Source: Schoenoplectus triqueter
Lineage: Eukaryota > Streptophyta > Magnoliopsida > Poales > Cyperaceae
NCBI GenBank assembly: GCA_964058805.1
Contig: CAXKVV010001446.1
Coordinates: 1-17,784, forward strand
DNA: 17,784 nt
Direction: 5' to 3'
Shown here: positions 1-9,400 of the stretch, piece by piece
Numbering within the stretch: position 1 is the stretch's first letter
Layout of the letters: each line of letters opens with the position of its first letter
Translations under genes and position numbers: made by a program
Notes under the pieces: generated by a model
Seen by the model: the letters and a program-made list of their open reading frames with translations, nothing else
Told to the model about the DNA's origin: nothing
Databases searched by the model: none

Positions 1-166
1 ACAGCAATTTAAATTATTTGATTGAGTTTTTCAAACCTTTTGCCGCATAACTGCATATAATTTCGTACAAATTAATATATTTACTCATAATTACGTCTAT
101 TATAAGATTATCTAATTAAAACTTCTATATGAATATTCTATGATGCTAATTAAGCACAAAACAAAA
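1..166 (+). repeat. Monomer m18 (tail), type A
   Basis: The window opens 16 bases into m18; the complete form is at 3201-3382. It is type A by GCCGCATAAC. It is one of the most diverged monomers at its left end: AACAGCAATTTAAATTA replaces the usual AACAGCTGTTTAAACAA, so both palindromes found there in other monomers are lost. It ends with the unusual CTAATTAAGCACAAAACAAAAG. Confidence 0.9.
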
Positions 167-318
167 GTAAGATGCATTAAAAACTGCTGTTTAAACTAAT
201 TGTTTGACTTTTTTATAATTTTTAGCCCATAAATACACATAATTTCGTGCAAATTAAGATTGTTCAGTTAACACCTCGATATGAATATTCTACGACACTA
301 TTTTCTCCCAAAACATAA
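167..318 (+). repeat. Monomer m1, type A, short (152 bp)
   Basis: About 30 bp are missing near 256: GCAAATTA runs directly into AGATTGTTC, so the segment that normally holds ATATAATTACTCC and GCCTATTATA is absent. All six HOR copies share the deletion, so it predates HOR amplification. The monomer ends with CTATTTTCTCCCAAAAC, a form otherwise seen only at the end of m9. Equivalent starts are 3383, 6600, 9817, 13034 and 16240. Confidence 0.92.
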
Positions 319-501
319 GTAAGATGCATTAGAAACAGCTATTTGAAAAAGTTATTTGAGTGTTTCAAAATTTTTGGCCCCATAACTACACATAATTTAG
401 TGAAAGTCAAAATAATCACTCCTAATTATGCCTATTAAAATATTATCTAATTAACACTTCAGTATGACCATTCTACAACACTAATTTTGCACAAAACATA
501 A
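319..501 (+). repeat. Monomer m2, type B (183 bp)
   Basis: Type B by ATTAGAAAC. It has the subvariant GCTATTTGAAAAA, shared in form with m6 and m10, in place of GCTGTTTAAACAA. It reads GGCCCCATAAC where most B monomers have CTCATAAC. The middle CCTATTAAAATATTA resembles m10. Confidence 0.9.
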
Positions 502-685
502 GTAGGAGGCTTTAAAAACAGCTGTTTAAACAAGTTGTTTGAGCTTTTTAAAAAATTTGGGCCGCATAATTACACATAATTTCTTATAAATTAATATTAT
601 GACCCCTAAGCATGCCTATTATATGATCTTCTAATTAAAACTTCGATATGAATATTCTACGACTCTAATTTTTCACAAAACATAA
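502..685 (+). repeat. Monomer m3, type A (184 bp)
   Basis: Starts with the variant anchor GTAGGAGGC; only m11 (GTAGGATGC) shares the GTAGGA form. It contains a perfect 12-bp palindrome AAACAGCTGTTT at 516-527. The segment TTATGACCCCTAAGCATG is a private version of the usual TAATTACTCCTAATTATG. It ends in TTTTTCAC although a type A monomer follows, an exception to the junction rule. Confidence 0.9.
516..527. repeat. 12-bp perfect palindrome in m3
   Basis: AAACAGCTGTTT equals its own reverse complement. It overlaps the 8-bp palindrome GTTTAAAC and recurs in m4 and m5 and in every HOR copy. Confidence 0.9.
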
Positions 686-867
686 GTAAGATGCATTAAA
701 AACAGCTGTTTAAACAAGTTATTTGAGTTTTTCAAAATTTTGTCTGCATAGCTACACATAATTTCTTATAAATTAATATAATTACTCCTAAATATGCCTA
801 TTGTAAGATTCTTTCAATAAAACTTCGATATGAATATCCTACAACACTAATTTTGCACAAAACATAA
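686..867 (+). repeat. Monomer m4, type A (182 bp)
   Basis: A near-consensus type A monomer, with the palindrome AAACAGCTGTTT at 700-711 overlapping GTTTAAAC at 708-715. Private features are TTGTCTGCATAGC for TTGGCCGCATAAC and TTCTTTCAATAAAAC in the right half. Copy 5 alone has TTGGCTGC (13610). Confidence 0.9.
700..711. repeat. 12-bp perfect palindrome in m4
   Basis: AAACAGCTGTTT, overlapping GTTTAAAC at 708-715. It lies 184 bp after the m3 copy. Confidence 0.9.
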
Positions 868-1051
868 GTAAGATGCATTAAAAACAGCTGTTTAAACGAG
901 TTGTTTGATGTTTCCAATTTTTTTGGCTGCATAACTGCATATAATTTCGTATAAATTAATATAATTACTCCTAATTACGCCTGTTATAAGATTTTTCACT
1001 TAACACTTTGATATGAATATTCTACGATACAAATTTTTCACAAAAACGTAA
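868..1051 (+). repeat. Monomer m5, type A (184 bp)
   Basis: Has the third perfect AAACAGCTGTTT (882-893), then GTTTAAACGAG. In copies 1-4 it reads GGCTGCATAACTGCATATAA; copies 5 and 6 read GGCCGCATAACTGCACATAA, the state common in other monomers. Copy 5 has lost 10 bp here. It ends with GATACAAATTTTTCAC, close to the end of m12. Confidence 0.9.
882..893. repeat. 12-bp perfect palindrome in m5
   Basis: AAACAGCTGTTT, 182 bp after the m4 copy. Only m3, m4 and m5 keep all twelve bases; other monomers have one or more changes. Confidence 0.9.
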
Positions 1052-1233
1052 GTAAGATGCATTAGAAACTGCTATTTAAAAAACTTGCTTGAGTTTTCTA
1101 CATTTGAGCCTCATAACTACACATAATTTCGTGAAAATTAATATAACTACTCCTAATTACTCCTATTATAAAGTTGTCCAATTAAAAATTTGATATGAAT
1201 ATTCTATAATGCTAATTTTGCACAAAATATAAA
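1052..1233 (+). repeat. Monomer m6, type B (182 bp)
   Basis: Type B by ATTAGAAAC and CTCATAAC, with the GCTATTTAAAAAA subvariant of m2 and m10. Its left half is B but its right end (CTATAATGCTAATTTTGCAC) resembles m8 and m13, so it looks mosaic. Copies 1-4 have ACTTGCTTGAG and TAAAAATTTGAT; copies 5-6 have ACTTGTTTGAG and TAAAACTTTGAT. Confidence 0.9.
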
Positions 1234-1415
1234 GTAAGATGTGTTAAAAACTGTTGTCTAAACAAGTTGTTTGACTTTATGAAAATTTTTGGCCGCGCAA
1301 TTACACAAATTTCGTGCAAATTAAACTAATTACTCCTTGTTACGCCTATTATAAGATTGTCCTATTAAAACTTCGATATGAATATTTCATGATGCTAATT
1401 TTGCGCAAAACATAA
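1234..1415 (+). repeat. Monomer m7, type A (182 bp)
   Basis: Type A with GGCCGCGCAATTACAC. The anchor continues as GATGTGTTA. GTCTAAAC replaces GTTTAAAC, breaking that palindrome, and ACTCCTTGTTACGCC is a private form of the middle segment. It ends ATTTCATGATGCTAATTTTGCGC. Confidence 0.88.
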
Positions 1416-1597
1416 GTAAGATGTATTAAAAATTGTTGTTTAAACAAGTTGTTTGAGGCTTTCAAAATTTTGGCCGCATAACTACGTATAATTCCATCAA
1501 AATTAATACAATTACTCCTAATTACGCCAATTATAAAATTGTCCAACTAAAAATTCGATATGAATATTCTATAACGCTAATATTGCACAAAACACAA
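1416..1597 (+). repeat. Monomer m8, type A (182 bp)
   Basis: Type A with GGCCGCATAAC and GTTTAAAC. The start is GATGTATTA in copies 1-4 and the more usual GATGCATTA in copies 5-6. Copy 1 has one A fewer near 1465. A 78-codon forward open frame begins here in copies 2-6 and runs into m9; it is judged non-coding. Confidence 0.88.
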
Positions 1598-1781
1598 GTA
1601 AGATGCGTCAAAAGCTGTTGTTTAAACAAGTTGTTTGCCTTTATAAAAAATTTTGGCCGCATAACTACACATAATTTGGTGTAAATTAATATAATTTACT
1701 CATAATTGTGTCTATTATAAGATTGTTCAATTAACACTTCAAAACGAATATTTTAGGGCACTATTTTCCCCCAAAACATAA
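1598..1781 (+). repeat. Monomer m9, type A (184 bp)
   Basis: Type A with GGCCGCATAAC and GTTTAAAC. The right half is unusual: CTTCAAAACGAATATTTTAGGG replaces CTTCGATATGAATATTCTACG. It ends CACTATTTTCCCCCAAAAC, matching only m1, which supports an internal duplication. The window ends inside this monomer in copy 6 (17672-17784). Confidence 0.88.
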
Positions 1782-1961
1782 GTAAGATGCATTAGAAACT
1801 GCTATTTACAAAAATTAAGTTTTTCAACATTTTTGGCCTCATAACTACATATAATTTCGTAAAAAATAATATAATTACTCCTAATTATGCCCCATTAAAA
1901 TATTAGCCAATTAACAGTTCGATATGAACATTCTACGACACTAATTTTGCACGAGACATAA
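1782..1961 (+). repeat. Monomer m10, type B (180 bp)
   Basis: Type B by ATTAGAAAC and CTCATAAC, with the GCTATTTACAAAAA subvariant like m2 and m6. The middle reads ATGCCCCATTAAAATATTA, again nearest to m2. The end GCACGAGACATAAG is private. Copies 4 and 5 share a G-to-A change here (11510, 14716). Confidence 0.88.
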
Positions 1962-2112
1962 GTAGGATGCATTAAAAACACATGTTTATTGCATAAGTAC
2001 ACATAATTTCATGCAAATTGATATAATTACTCCTAATTATGTCTATTATAAGATTGTTCAATTAGCACTGCGATATGAATATCCTACGACACTAATTTTT
2101 CAAAAAACATAA
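1962..2112 (+). repeat. Monomer m11, type A, short (151 bp)
   Basis: About 31 bp are missing near 1987-1992. After ACACATGTTTA the sequence passes straight to TTGCATAAGTACACAT, losing the AAACAAGTTGTTTGAG and poly-T segment. The variant anchor GTAGGATGC is shared in form with m3. All five copies that reach this point carry the deletion. The GTTTAAAC palindrome is lost. Confidence 0.9.
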
Positions 2113-2285
2113 GTAAGATATATTAGAAACTGTTGTGTAAACAAGTTGCTTAAAATTTTTAACATTTTTTTACTCATAACTATACATAATTTCATGAAAA
2201 TTAATATAATTACTCCTATTAGTAGATTATCCAATCAACACTTCGATATGAACATTGTCCGATACAAATTTTGCACAAAACATAA
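2113..2285 (+). repeat. Monomer m12, type B, short (173 bp)
   Basis: Type B by ATTAGAAAC and ACTCATAAC. About 10 bp are missing near 2217: ATTACTCC joins TATTAGTAG, where other monomers have TAATTATGCC between. It ends with GATACAAATTTTGCAC, close to m5. Confidence 0.88.
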
Positions 2286-2467
2286 ATAAGATGCATTAAA
2301 AACGGTTGTTTAAACAAGTTGTTTGAGTTTTTAAAATTTGTTGGCCGCATAACTATGTATAATTTCATGAAAATTAATATAATTACTCCTAATTATGCCT
2401 ATTATATGATTGTCCAGTTAAAACTTAGATATGAATATTCTATAACGCTAATTTTGCACAAATATAA
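2286..2467 (+). repeat. Monomer m13, type A (182 bp)
   Basis: Type A with GGCCGCATAAC and GTTTAAAC; the anchor begins ATAAGATG, not GTAAGATG. The end CTATAACGCTAATTTTGCAC followed by AAATATAAG resembles m6. It ends TTTTGCAC before a type B monomer, the one exception among the junctions leading into type B. Confidence 0.88.
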
Positions 2468-2650
2468 GTAAGATGCATTCGAAACTGTTTTTTAAACAAG
2501 TAGTTTAAGATTTTCAACATTTTTTGAATCAAAACTACACATAATTTCGAGCGAATTAATATAATTCCGCCTAACTATCTCTATTATAAGATTGTCAAAT
2601 TAACACTTCGATATGAATATCAGAGGACACTAATTTTTCATCAGGCATAA
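2468..2650 (+). repeat. Monomer m14, type B (183 bp)
   Basis: Type B by ATTCGAAAC and TTTAAGATTTTCAACATTT. It is strongly diverged: GAATCAAAACTAC for CTCATAACTAC, ATAATTCCGCCTAACTATC in the middle and GAATATCAGAGGACAC near the end. It is the first of the only adjacent pair of type B monomers. Confidence 0.88.
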
Positions 2651-2833
2651 GTAAGATACATTAGAAATTGCTGTTTAAACAAGTTGTTTAAGATTTTTAA
2701 CATTTATTGCCTCATAACGACACAAAATTTCATAAAAATTAATATAATTACTCCTAATTATTCCTATTAGAACATTATCCAATTAACACTTTGATATGAA
2801 CATTCTACAACACGAATTTTGCATAAAAAATAA
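2651..2833 (+). repeat. Monomer m15, type B (183 bp)
   Basis: Type B by ATTAGAAAT, TTTAAGATTTTTAACATTT and CTCATAAC, with GTTTAAAC intact. The middle CCTATTAGAACATTATCC is typical of the m12/m15/m17 subgroup. The anchor continues as GATACATTA. Confidence 0.88.
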
Positions 2834-3017
2834 GTAAGATGCATTAAAAATTGCTGTTTAAACAAGTTGTTTGAGTTTTTTAAATTTTTTTACTGCATAA
2901 ATGCACATAACATCGCGCAAATTAATATAATTACTCCCAATTATGCCTATTATATAATTATCCAATTGACACTCCAATATGAATATCTTATAACAATATT
3001 TTTTTCATAAAACATAA
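2834..3017 (+). repeat. Monomer m16, type A (184 bp)
   Basis: Type A in its left part, with GTTTAAAC intact, but it has ACTGCATAAATGCACATAAC and CATCGCGCAAATTA, the only CGCG in this part of the unit. It ends CAATATTTTTTTCATAAAAC. Confidence 0.85.
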
Positions 3018-3200
3018 ATAAGATACATCTGAAACTGCTGTTTAAACAAGTTATTTAAGATTTTCAAACTTTATTGTCTCATAACTACTCATAATATCGT
3101 GAAAATGAATATAATTACTCCTAATTGTTCCTATTAGAAGATTATCCAATTAATACTTCGATATGAATATTCTACGACACTAAGTTTGCACAAAACATAA
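3018..3200 (+). repeat. Monomer m17, type B (183 bp)
   Basis: Type B by CTGAAAC, TTTAAGATTTTCAAAC and CTCATAAC; the anchor begins ATAAGATAC. The middle CCTATTAGAAGATTATCC groups it with m12 and m15. Copy 2 carries its only private change here (6309). Confidence 0.88.
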
Positions 3201-3382
3201 GTAAGATGTTTTAAAAACAGCAATTTAAATTATTTGATTGAGTTTTTCAAACCTTTTGCCGCATAACTGCATATAATTTCGTACAAATTAATATATTTAC
3301 TCATAATTACGTCTATTATAAGATTATCTAATTAAAACTTCTATATGAATATTCTATGATGCTAATTAAGCACAAAACAAAA
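3201..3382 (+). repeat. Monomer m18, complete, type A (182 bp)
   Basis: The complete form of the monomer that opens the window. It starts GTAAGATGTTTTAAAAAC. The break chosen here between HOR copies 1 and 2 (3217) falls inside it purely because of where the window begins; the array itself shows no natural boundary. Confidence 0.9.
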
Positions 3383-6300
3383 GTAAGATGCATTAAAAAC
3401 TGCTGTTTAAACTAATTGTTTGACTTTTTTATAATTTTTAGCCCATAAATACACATAATTTCGTGCAAATTAAGATTGTTCAGTTAACACCTCGATATGA
3501 ATATTCTACGACACTATTTTCTCCCAAAACATAAGTAAGATGCATTAGAAACAGCTATTTGAAAAAGTTATTTGAGTGTTTCAAAATTTTTGGCCCCATA
3601 ACTACACATAATTTAGTGAAAGTCAAAATAATCACTCCTAATTATGCCTATTAAAATATTATCTAATTAACACTTCAGTATGACCATTCTACAACACTAA
3701 TTTTGCACAAAACATAAGTAGGAGGCTTTAAAAACAGCTGTTTAAACAAGTTGTTTGAGCTTTTTAAAAAATTTGGGCCGCATAATTACACATAATTTCT
3801 TATAAATTAATATTATGACCCCTAAGCATGCCTATTATATGATCTTCTAATTAAAACTTCGATATGAATATTCTACGACTCTAATTTTTCACAAAACATA
3901 AGTAAGATGCATTAAAAACAGCTGTTTAAACAAGTTATTTGAGTTTTTCAAAATTTTGTCTGCATAGCTACACATAATTTCTTATAAATTAATATAATTA
4001 CTCCTAAATATGCCTATTGTAAGATTCTTTCAATAAAACTTCGATATGAATATCCTACAACACTAATTTTGCACAAAACATAAGTAAGATGCATTAAAAA
4101 CAGCTGTTTAAACGAGTTGTTTGATGTTTCCAATTTTTTTGGCTGCATAACTGCATATAATTTCGTATAAATTAATATAATTACTCCTAATTACGCCTGT
4201 TATAAGATTTTTCACTTAACACTTTGATATGAATATTCTACGATACAAATTTTTCACAAAACGTAAGTAAGATGCATTAGAAACTGCTATTTAAAAAACT
4301 TGCTTGAGTTTTCTACATTTGAGCCCTCATAACTACACATAATTTCGTGAAAATTAATATAACTACTCCTAATTACTCCTATTATAAAGTTGTCCAATTA
4401 AAAATTTGATATGAATATTCTATAATGCTAATTTTGCACAAAATATAAAGTAAGATGTGTTAAAAACTGTTGTCTAAACAAGTTGTTTGACTTTATGAAA
4501 ATTTTTGGCCGCGCAATTACACAAATTTCGTGCAAATTAAACTAATTACTCCTTGTTACGCCTATTATAAGATTGTCCTATTAAAACTTCGATATGAATA
4601 TTTCATGATGCTAATTTTGCGCAAAACATAAGTAAGATGTATTAAAAATTGTTGTTTAAACAAGTTGTTTGAGGCTTTCAAAAATTTTGGCCGCATAACT
4701 ACGTATAATTCCATCAAAATTAATACAATTACTCCTAATTACGCCAATTATAAAATTGTCCAACTAAAAATTCGATATGAATATTCTATAACGCTAATAT
4801 TGCACAAAACACAAGTAAGATGCGTCAAAAGCTGTTGTTTAAACAAGTTGTTTGCCTTTATAAAAAATTTTGGCCGCATAACTACACATAATTTGGTGTA
4901 AATTAATATAATTTACTCATAATTGTGTCTATTATAAGATTGTTCAATTAACACTTCAAAACGAATATTTTAGGGCACTATTTTCCCCCAAAACATAAGT
5001 AAGATGCATTAGAAACTGCTATTTACAAAAATTAAGTTTTTCAACATTTTTGGCCTCATAACTACATATAATTTCGTAAAAAATAATATAATTACTCCTA
5101 ATTATGCCCCATTAAAATATTAGCCAATTAACAGTTCGATATGAACATTCTACGACACTAATTTTGCACGAGACATAAGTAGGATGCATTAAAAACACAT
5201 GTTTATTGCATAAGTACACATAATTTCATGCAAATTGATATAATTACTCCTAATTATGTCTATTATAAGATTGTTCAATTAGCACTGCGATATGAATATC
5301 CTACGACACTAATTTTTCAAAAAACATAAGTAAGATATATTAGAAACTGTTGTGTAAACAAGTTGCTTAAAATTTTTAACATTTTTTTACTCATAACTAT
5401 ACATAATTTCATGAAAATTAATATAATTACTCCTATTAGTAGATTATCCAATCAACACTTCGATATGAACATTGTCCGATACAAATTTTGCACAAAACAT
5501 AAATAAGATGCATTAAAAACGGTTGTTTAAACAAGTTGTTTGAGTTTTTAAAATTTGTTGGCCGCATAACTATGTATAATTTCATGAAAATTAATATAAT
5601 TACTCCTAATTATGCCTATTATATGATTGTCCAGTTAAAACTTAGATATGAATATTCTATAACGCTAATTTTGCACAAATATAAGTAAGATGCATTCGAA
5701 ACTGTTTTTTAAACAAGTAGTTTAAGATTTTCAACATTTTTTGAATCAAAACTACACATAATTTCGAGCGAATTAATATAATTCCGCCTAACTATCTCTA
5801 TTATAAGATTGTCAAATTAACACTTCGATATGAATATCAGAGGACACTAATTTTTCATCAGGCATAAGTAAGATACATTAGAAATTGCTGTTTAAACAAG
5901 TTGTTTAAGATTTTTAACATTTATTGCCTCATAACGACACAAAATTTCATAAAAATTAATATAATTACTCCTAATTATTCCTATTAGAACATTATCCAAT
6001 TAACACTTTGATATGAACATTCTACAACACGAATTTTGCATAAAAAATAAGTAAGATGCATTAAAAATTGCTGTTTAAACAAGTTGTTTGAGTTTTTTAA
6101 ATTTTTTTACTGCATAAATGCACATAACATCGCGCAAATTAATATAATTACTCCCAATTATGCCTATTATATAATTATCCAATTGACACTCCAATATGAA
6201 TATCTTATAACAATATTTTTTTCATAAAACATAAATAAGATACATCTGAAACTGCTGTTTAAACAAGTTATTTAAGATTTTCAAACTTTATTGTCTCATA

Positions 6301-6433
6301 ACTACTCAAAATATCGTGAAAATGAATATAATTACTCCTAATTGTTCCTATTAGAAGATTATCCAATTAATACTTCGATATGAATATTCTACGACACTAA
6401 GTTTGCACAAAACATAAGTAAGATGTTTTAAAA
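3217..6433 (+). repeat. HOR copy 2 (3,217 bp)
   Basis: Full unit and a good reference copy, since its length equals copies 3 and 4. The only private change I see is T to A at 6309 in m17 (ACTCAAAAT where the others have ACTCATAAT). Monomer starts are those of copy 1 shifted by 3216 before about 1045 and by 3217 after about 1465. Confidence 0.95.
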
Positions 6434-9400
6434 ACAGCAATTTAAATTATTTGATTGAGTTTTTCAAACCTTTTGCCGCATAACTGCATATAATTTCGTA
6501 CAAATTAATATATTTACTCATAATTACGTCTATTATAAGATTATCTAATTAAAACTTCTATATGAATATTCTATGATGCTAATTAAGCACAAAACAAAAG
6601 TAAGATGCATTAAAAACTGCTGTTTAAACTAATTGTTTGACTTTTTTATAATTTTTAGCCCATAAATACACATAATTTCGTGCAAATTAAGATTGTTCAG
6701 TTAACACCTCGATATGAATATTCTACGACACTATTTTCTCCCAAAACATAAGTAAGATGCATTAGAAACAGCTATTTGAAAAAGTTATTTGAGTGTTTCA
6801 AAATTTTTGGCCCCATAACTACACATAATTTAGTGAAAGTCAAAATAATCACTCCTAATTATGCCTATTAAAATATTATCTAATTAACACTTCAGTATGA
6901 CCATTCTACAACACTAATTTTGCACAAAACATAAGTAGGAGGCTTTAAAAACAGCTGTTTAAACAAGTTGTTTGAGCTTTTTAAAAAATTTGGGCCGCAT
7001 AATTACACATAATTTCTTATAAATTAATATTATGACCCCTAAGCATGCCTATTATATGATCTTCTAATTAAAACTTCGATATGAATATTCTACGACTCTA
7101 ATTTTTCACAAAACATAAGTAAGATGCATTAAAAACAGCTGTTTAAACAAGTTATTTGAGTTTTTCAAAATTTTGTCTGCATAGCTACACATAATTTCTT
7201 ATAAATTAATATAATTACTCCTAAATATGCCTATTGTAAGATTCTTTCAATAAAACTTCGATATGAATATCCTACAACACTAATTTTGCACAAAACATAA
7301 GTAAGATGCATTAAAAACAGCTGTTTAAACGAGTTGTTTGATGTTTCCAATTTTTTTGGCTGCATAACTGCATATAATTTCGTATAAATTAATATAATTA
7401 CTCCTAATTACGCCTGTTATAAGATTTTTCACTTAACACTTTGATATGAATATTCTACGATACAAATTTTTCACAAAACGTAAGTAAGATGCATTAGAAA
7501 CTGCTATTTAAAAAACTTGCTTGAGTTTTCTACATTTGAGCCCTCATAACTACACATAATTTCGTGAAAATTAATATAACTACTCCTAATTACTCCTATT
7601 ATAAAGTTGTCCAATTAAAAATTTGATATGAATATTCTATAATGCTAATTTTGCACAAAATATAAAGTAAGATGTGTTAAAAACTGTTGTCTAAACAAGT
7701 TGTTTGACTTTATGAAAATTTTTGGCCGCGCAATTACACAAATTTCGTGCAAATTAAACTAATTACTCCTTGTTACGCCTATTATAAGATTGTCCTATTA
7801 AAACTTCGATATGAATATTTCATGATGCTAATTTTGCGCAAAACATAAGTAAGATGTATTAAAAATTGTTGTTTAAACAAGTTGTTTGAGGCTTTCAAAA
7901 ATTTTGGCCGCATAACTACGTATAATTCCATCAAAATTAATACAATTACTCCTAATTACGCCAATTATAAAATTGTCCAACTAAAAATTCGATATGAATA
8001 TTCTATAACGCTAATATTGCACAAAACACAAGTAAGATGCGTCAAAAGCTGTTGTTTAAACAAGTTGTTTGCCTTTATAAAAAATTTTGGCCGCATAACT
8101 ACACATAATTTGGTGTAAATTAATATAATTTACTCATAATTGTGTCTATTATAAGATTGTTCAATTAACACTTCAAAATGAATATTTTAGGGCACTATTT
8201 TCCCCCAAAACATAAGTAAGATGCATTAGAAACTGCTATTTACAAAAATTAAGTTTTTCAACATTTTTGGCCTCATAACTACATATAATTTCGTAAAAAA
8301 TAATATAATTACTCCTAATTATGCCCCATTAAAATATTAGCCAATTAACAGTTCGATATGAACATTCTACGACACTAATTTTGCACGAGACATAAGTAGG
8401 ATGCATTAAAAACACATGTTTATTGCATAAGTACACATAATTTCATGCAAATTGATATAATTACTCCTAATTATGTCTATTATAAGATTGTTCAATTAGC
8501 ACTGCGATATGAATATCCTACGACACTAATTTTTCAAAAAACATAAGTAAGATATATTAGAAACTGTTGTGTAAACAAGTTGCTTAAAATTTTTAACATT
8601 TTTTTACTCATAACTATACATAATTTCATGAAAATTAATATAATTACTCCTATTAGTAGATTATCCAATCAACACTTCGATATGAACATTGTCCGATACA
8701 AATTTTGCACAAAACATAAATAAGATGCATTAAAAACGGTTGTTTAAACAAGTTGTTTGAGTTTTTAAAATTTGTTGGCCGCATAACTATGTATAATTTC
8801 ATGAAAATTAATATAATTACTCCTAATTATGCCTATTATATGATTGTCCAGTTAAAACTTAGATATGAATATTCTATAACGCTAATTTTGCACAAATATA
8901 AGTAAGATGCATTCGAAACTGTTTTTTAAACAAGTAGTTTAAGATTTTCAACATTTTTTGAATCAAAACTACACATAATTTCGAGCGAATTAATATAATT
9001 CCGCCTAACTATCTCTATTATAAGATTGTCAAATTAACACTTCGATATGAATATCAGAGGACACTAATTTTTCATCAGGCATAAGTAAGATACATTAGAA
9101 ATTGCTGTTTAAACAAGTTGTTTAAGATTTTTAACATTTATTGCCTCATAACGACACAAAATTTCATAAAAATTAATATAATTACTCCTAATTATTCCTA
9201 TTAGAACATTATCCAATTAACACTTTGATATGAACATTCTACAACACGAATTTTGCATAAAAAATAAGTAAGATGCATTAAAAATTGCTGTTTAAACAAG
9301 TTGTTTGAGTTTTTTAAATTTTTTTACTGCATAAATGCACATAACATCGCGCAAATTAATATAATTACTCCCAATTATGCCTATTATATAATTATCCAAT

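Larger units (their letters stand above)
1..3216 (+). repeat. HOR copy 1 (3,216 bp)
   Basis: First full unit, starting by window phase 16 bases into monomer m18. It is one base shorter than copies 2-4 through three single-base indels, all in m5-m8: one extra A in the run near 1042-1046, one C fewer near 1106 (GAGCCTC against GAGCCCTC) and one A fewer near 1465 (TTCAAAATTTT against TTCAAAAATTTT). The last two match what most other monomers show, so they may be real ancestral states and not sequencing slips. I saw no substitutions against copy 2 apart from the private change of copy 2 itself. Confidence 0.95.

Noticed and set aside
241..260. CENP-B box (NTTCGNNNNANNCGGGN)
   Set aside because: TTCG is common (for example TTTCGTGCAAATTAA), and some sites also have the A, but the CGGG core is never present, so no site qualifies.
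1234..1415. Similarity to grass centromere satellites such as CentC or CentO at TTTTGCGCAAAAC
   Set aside because: Only a few bases resemble the TTGCGCGAAA-like stretch I recall; this is too short in AT-rich repeats to claim homology without an alignment.
1349..1546. 65-aa reverse-strand open frame as a gene
   Set aside because: It exists only because copy 1 lacks one A near 1465; the same place in copies 2-6 does not keep it open. It is satellite sequence.
4665..4901. 78-aa forward open frame (also at 7882, 11099, 14305, 17522) as a gene
   Set aside because: It lies wholly in satellite monomers m8-m9, has no recognisable domain, repeats because the DNA repeats, and is frameshifted in copy 1. 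No promoter, intron or poly-A context supports it.
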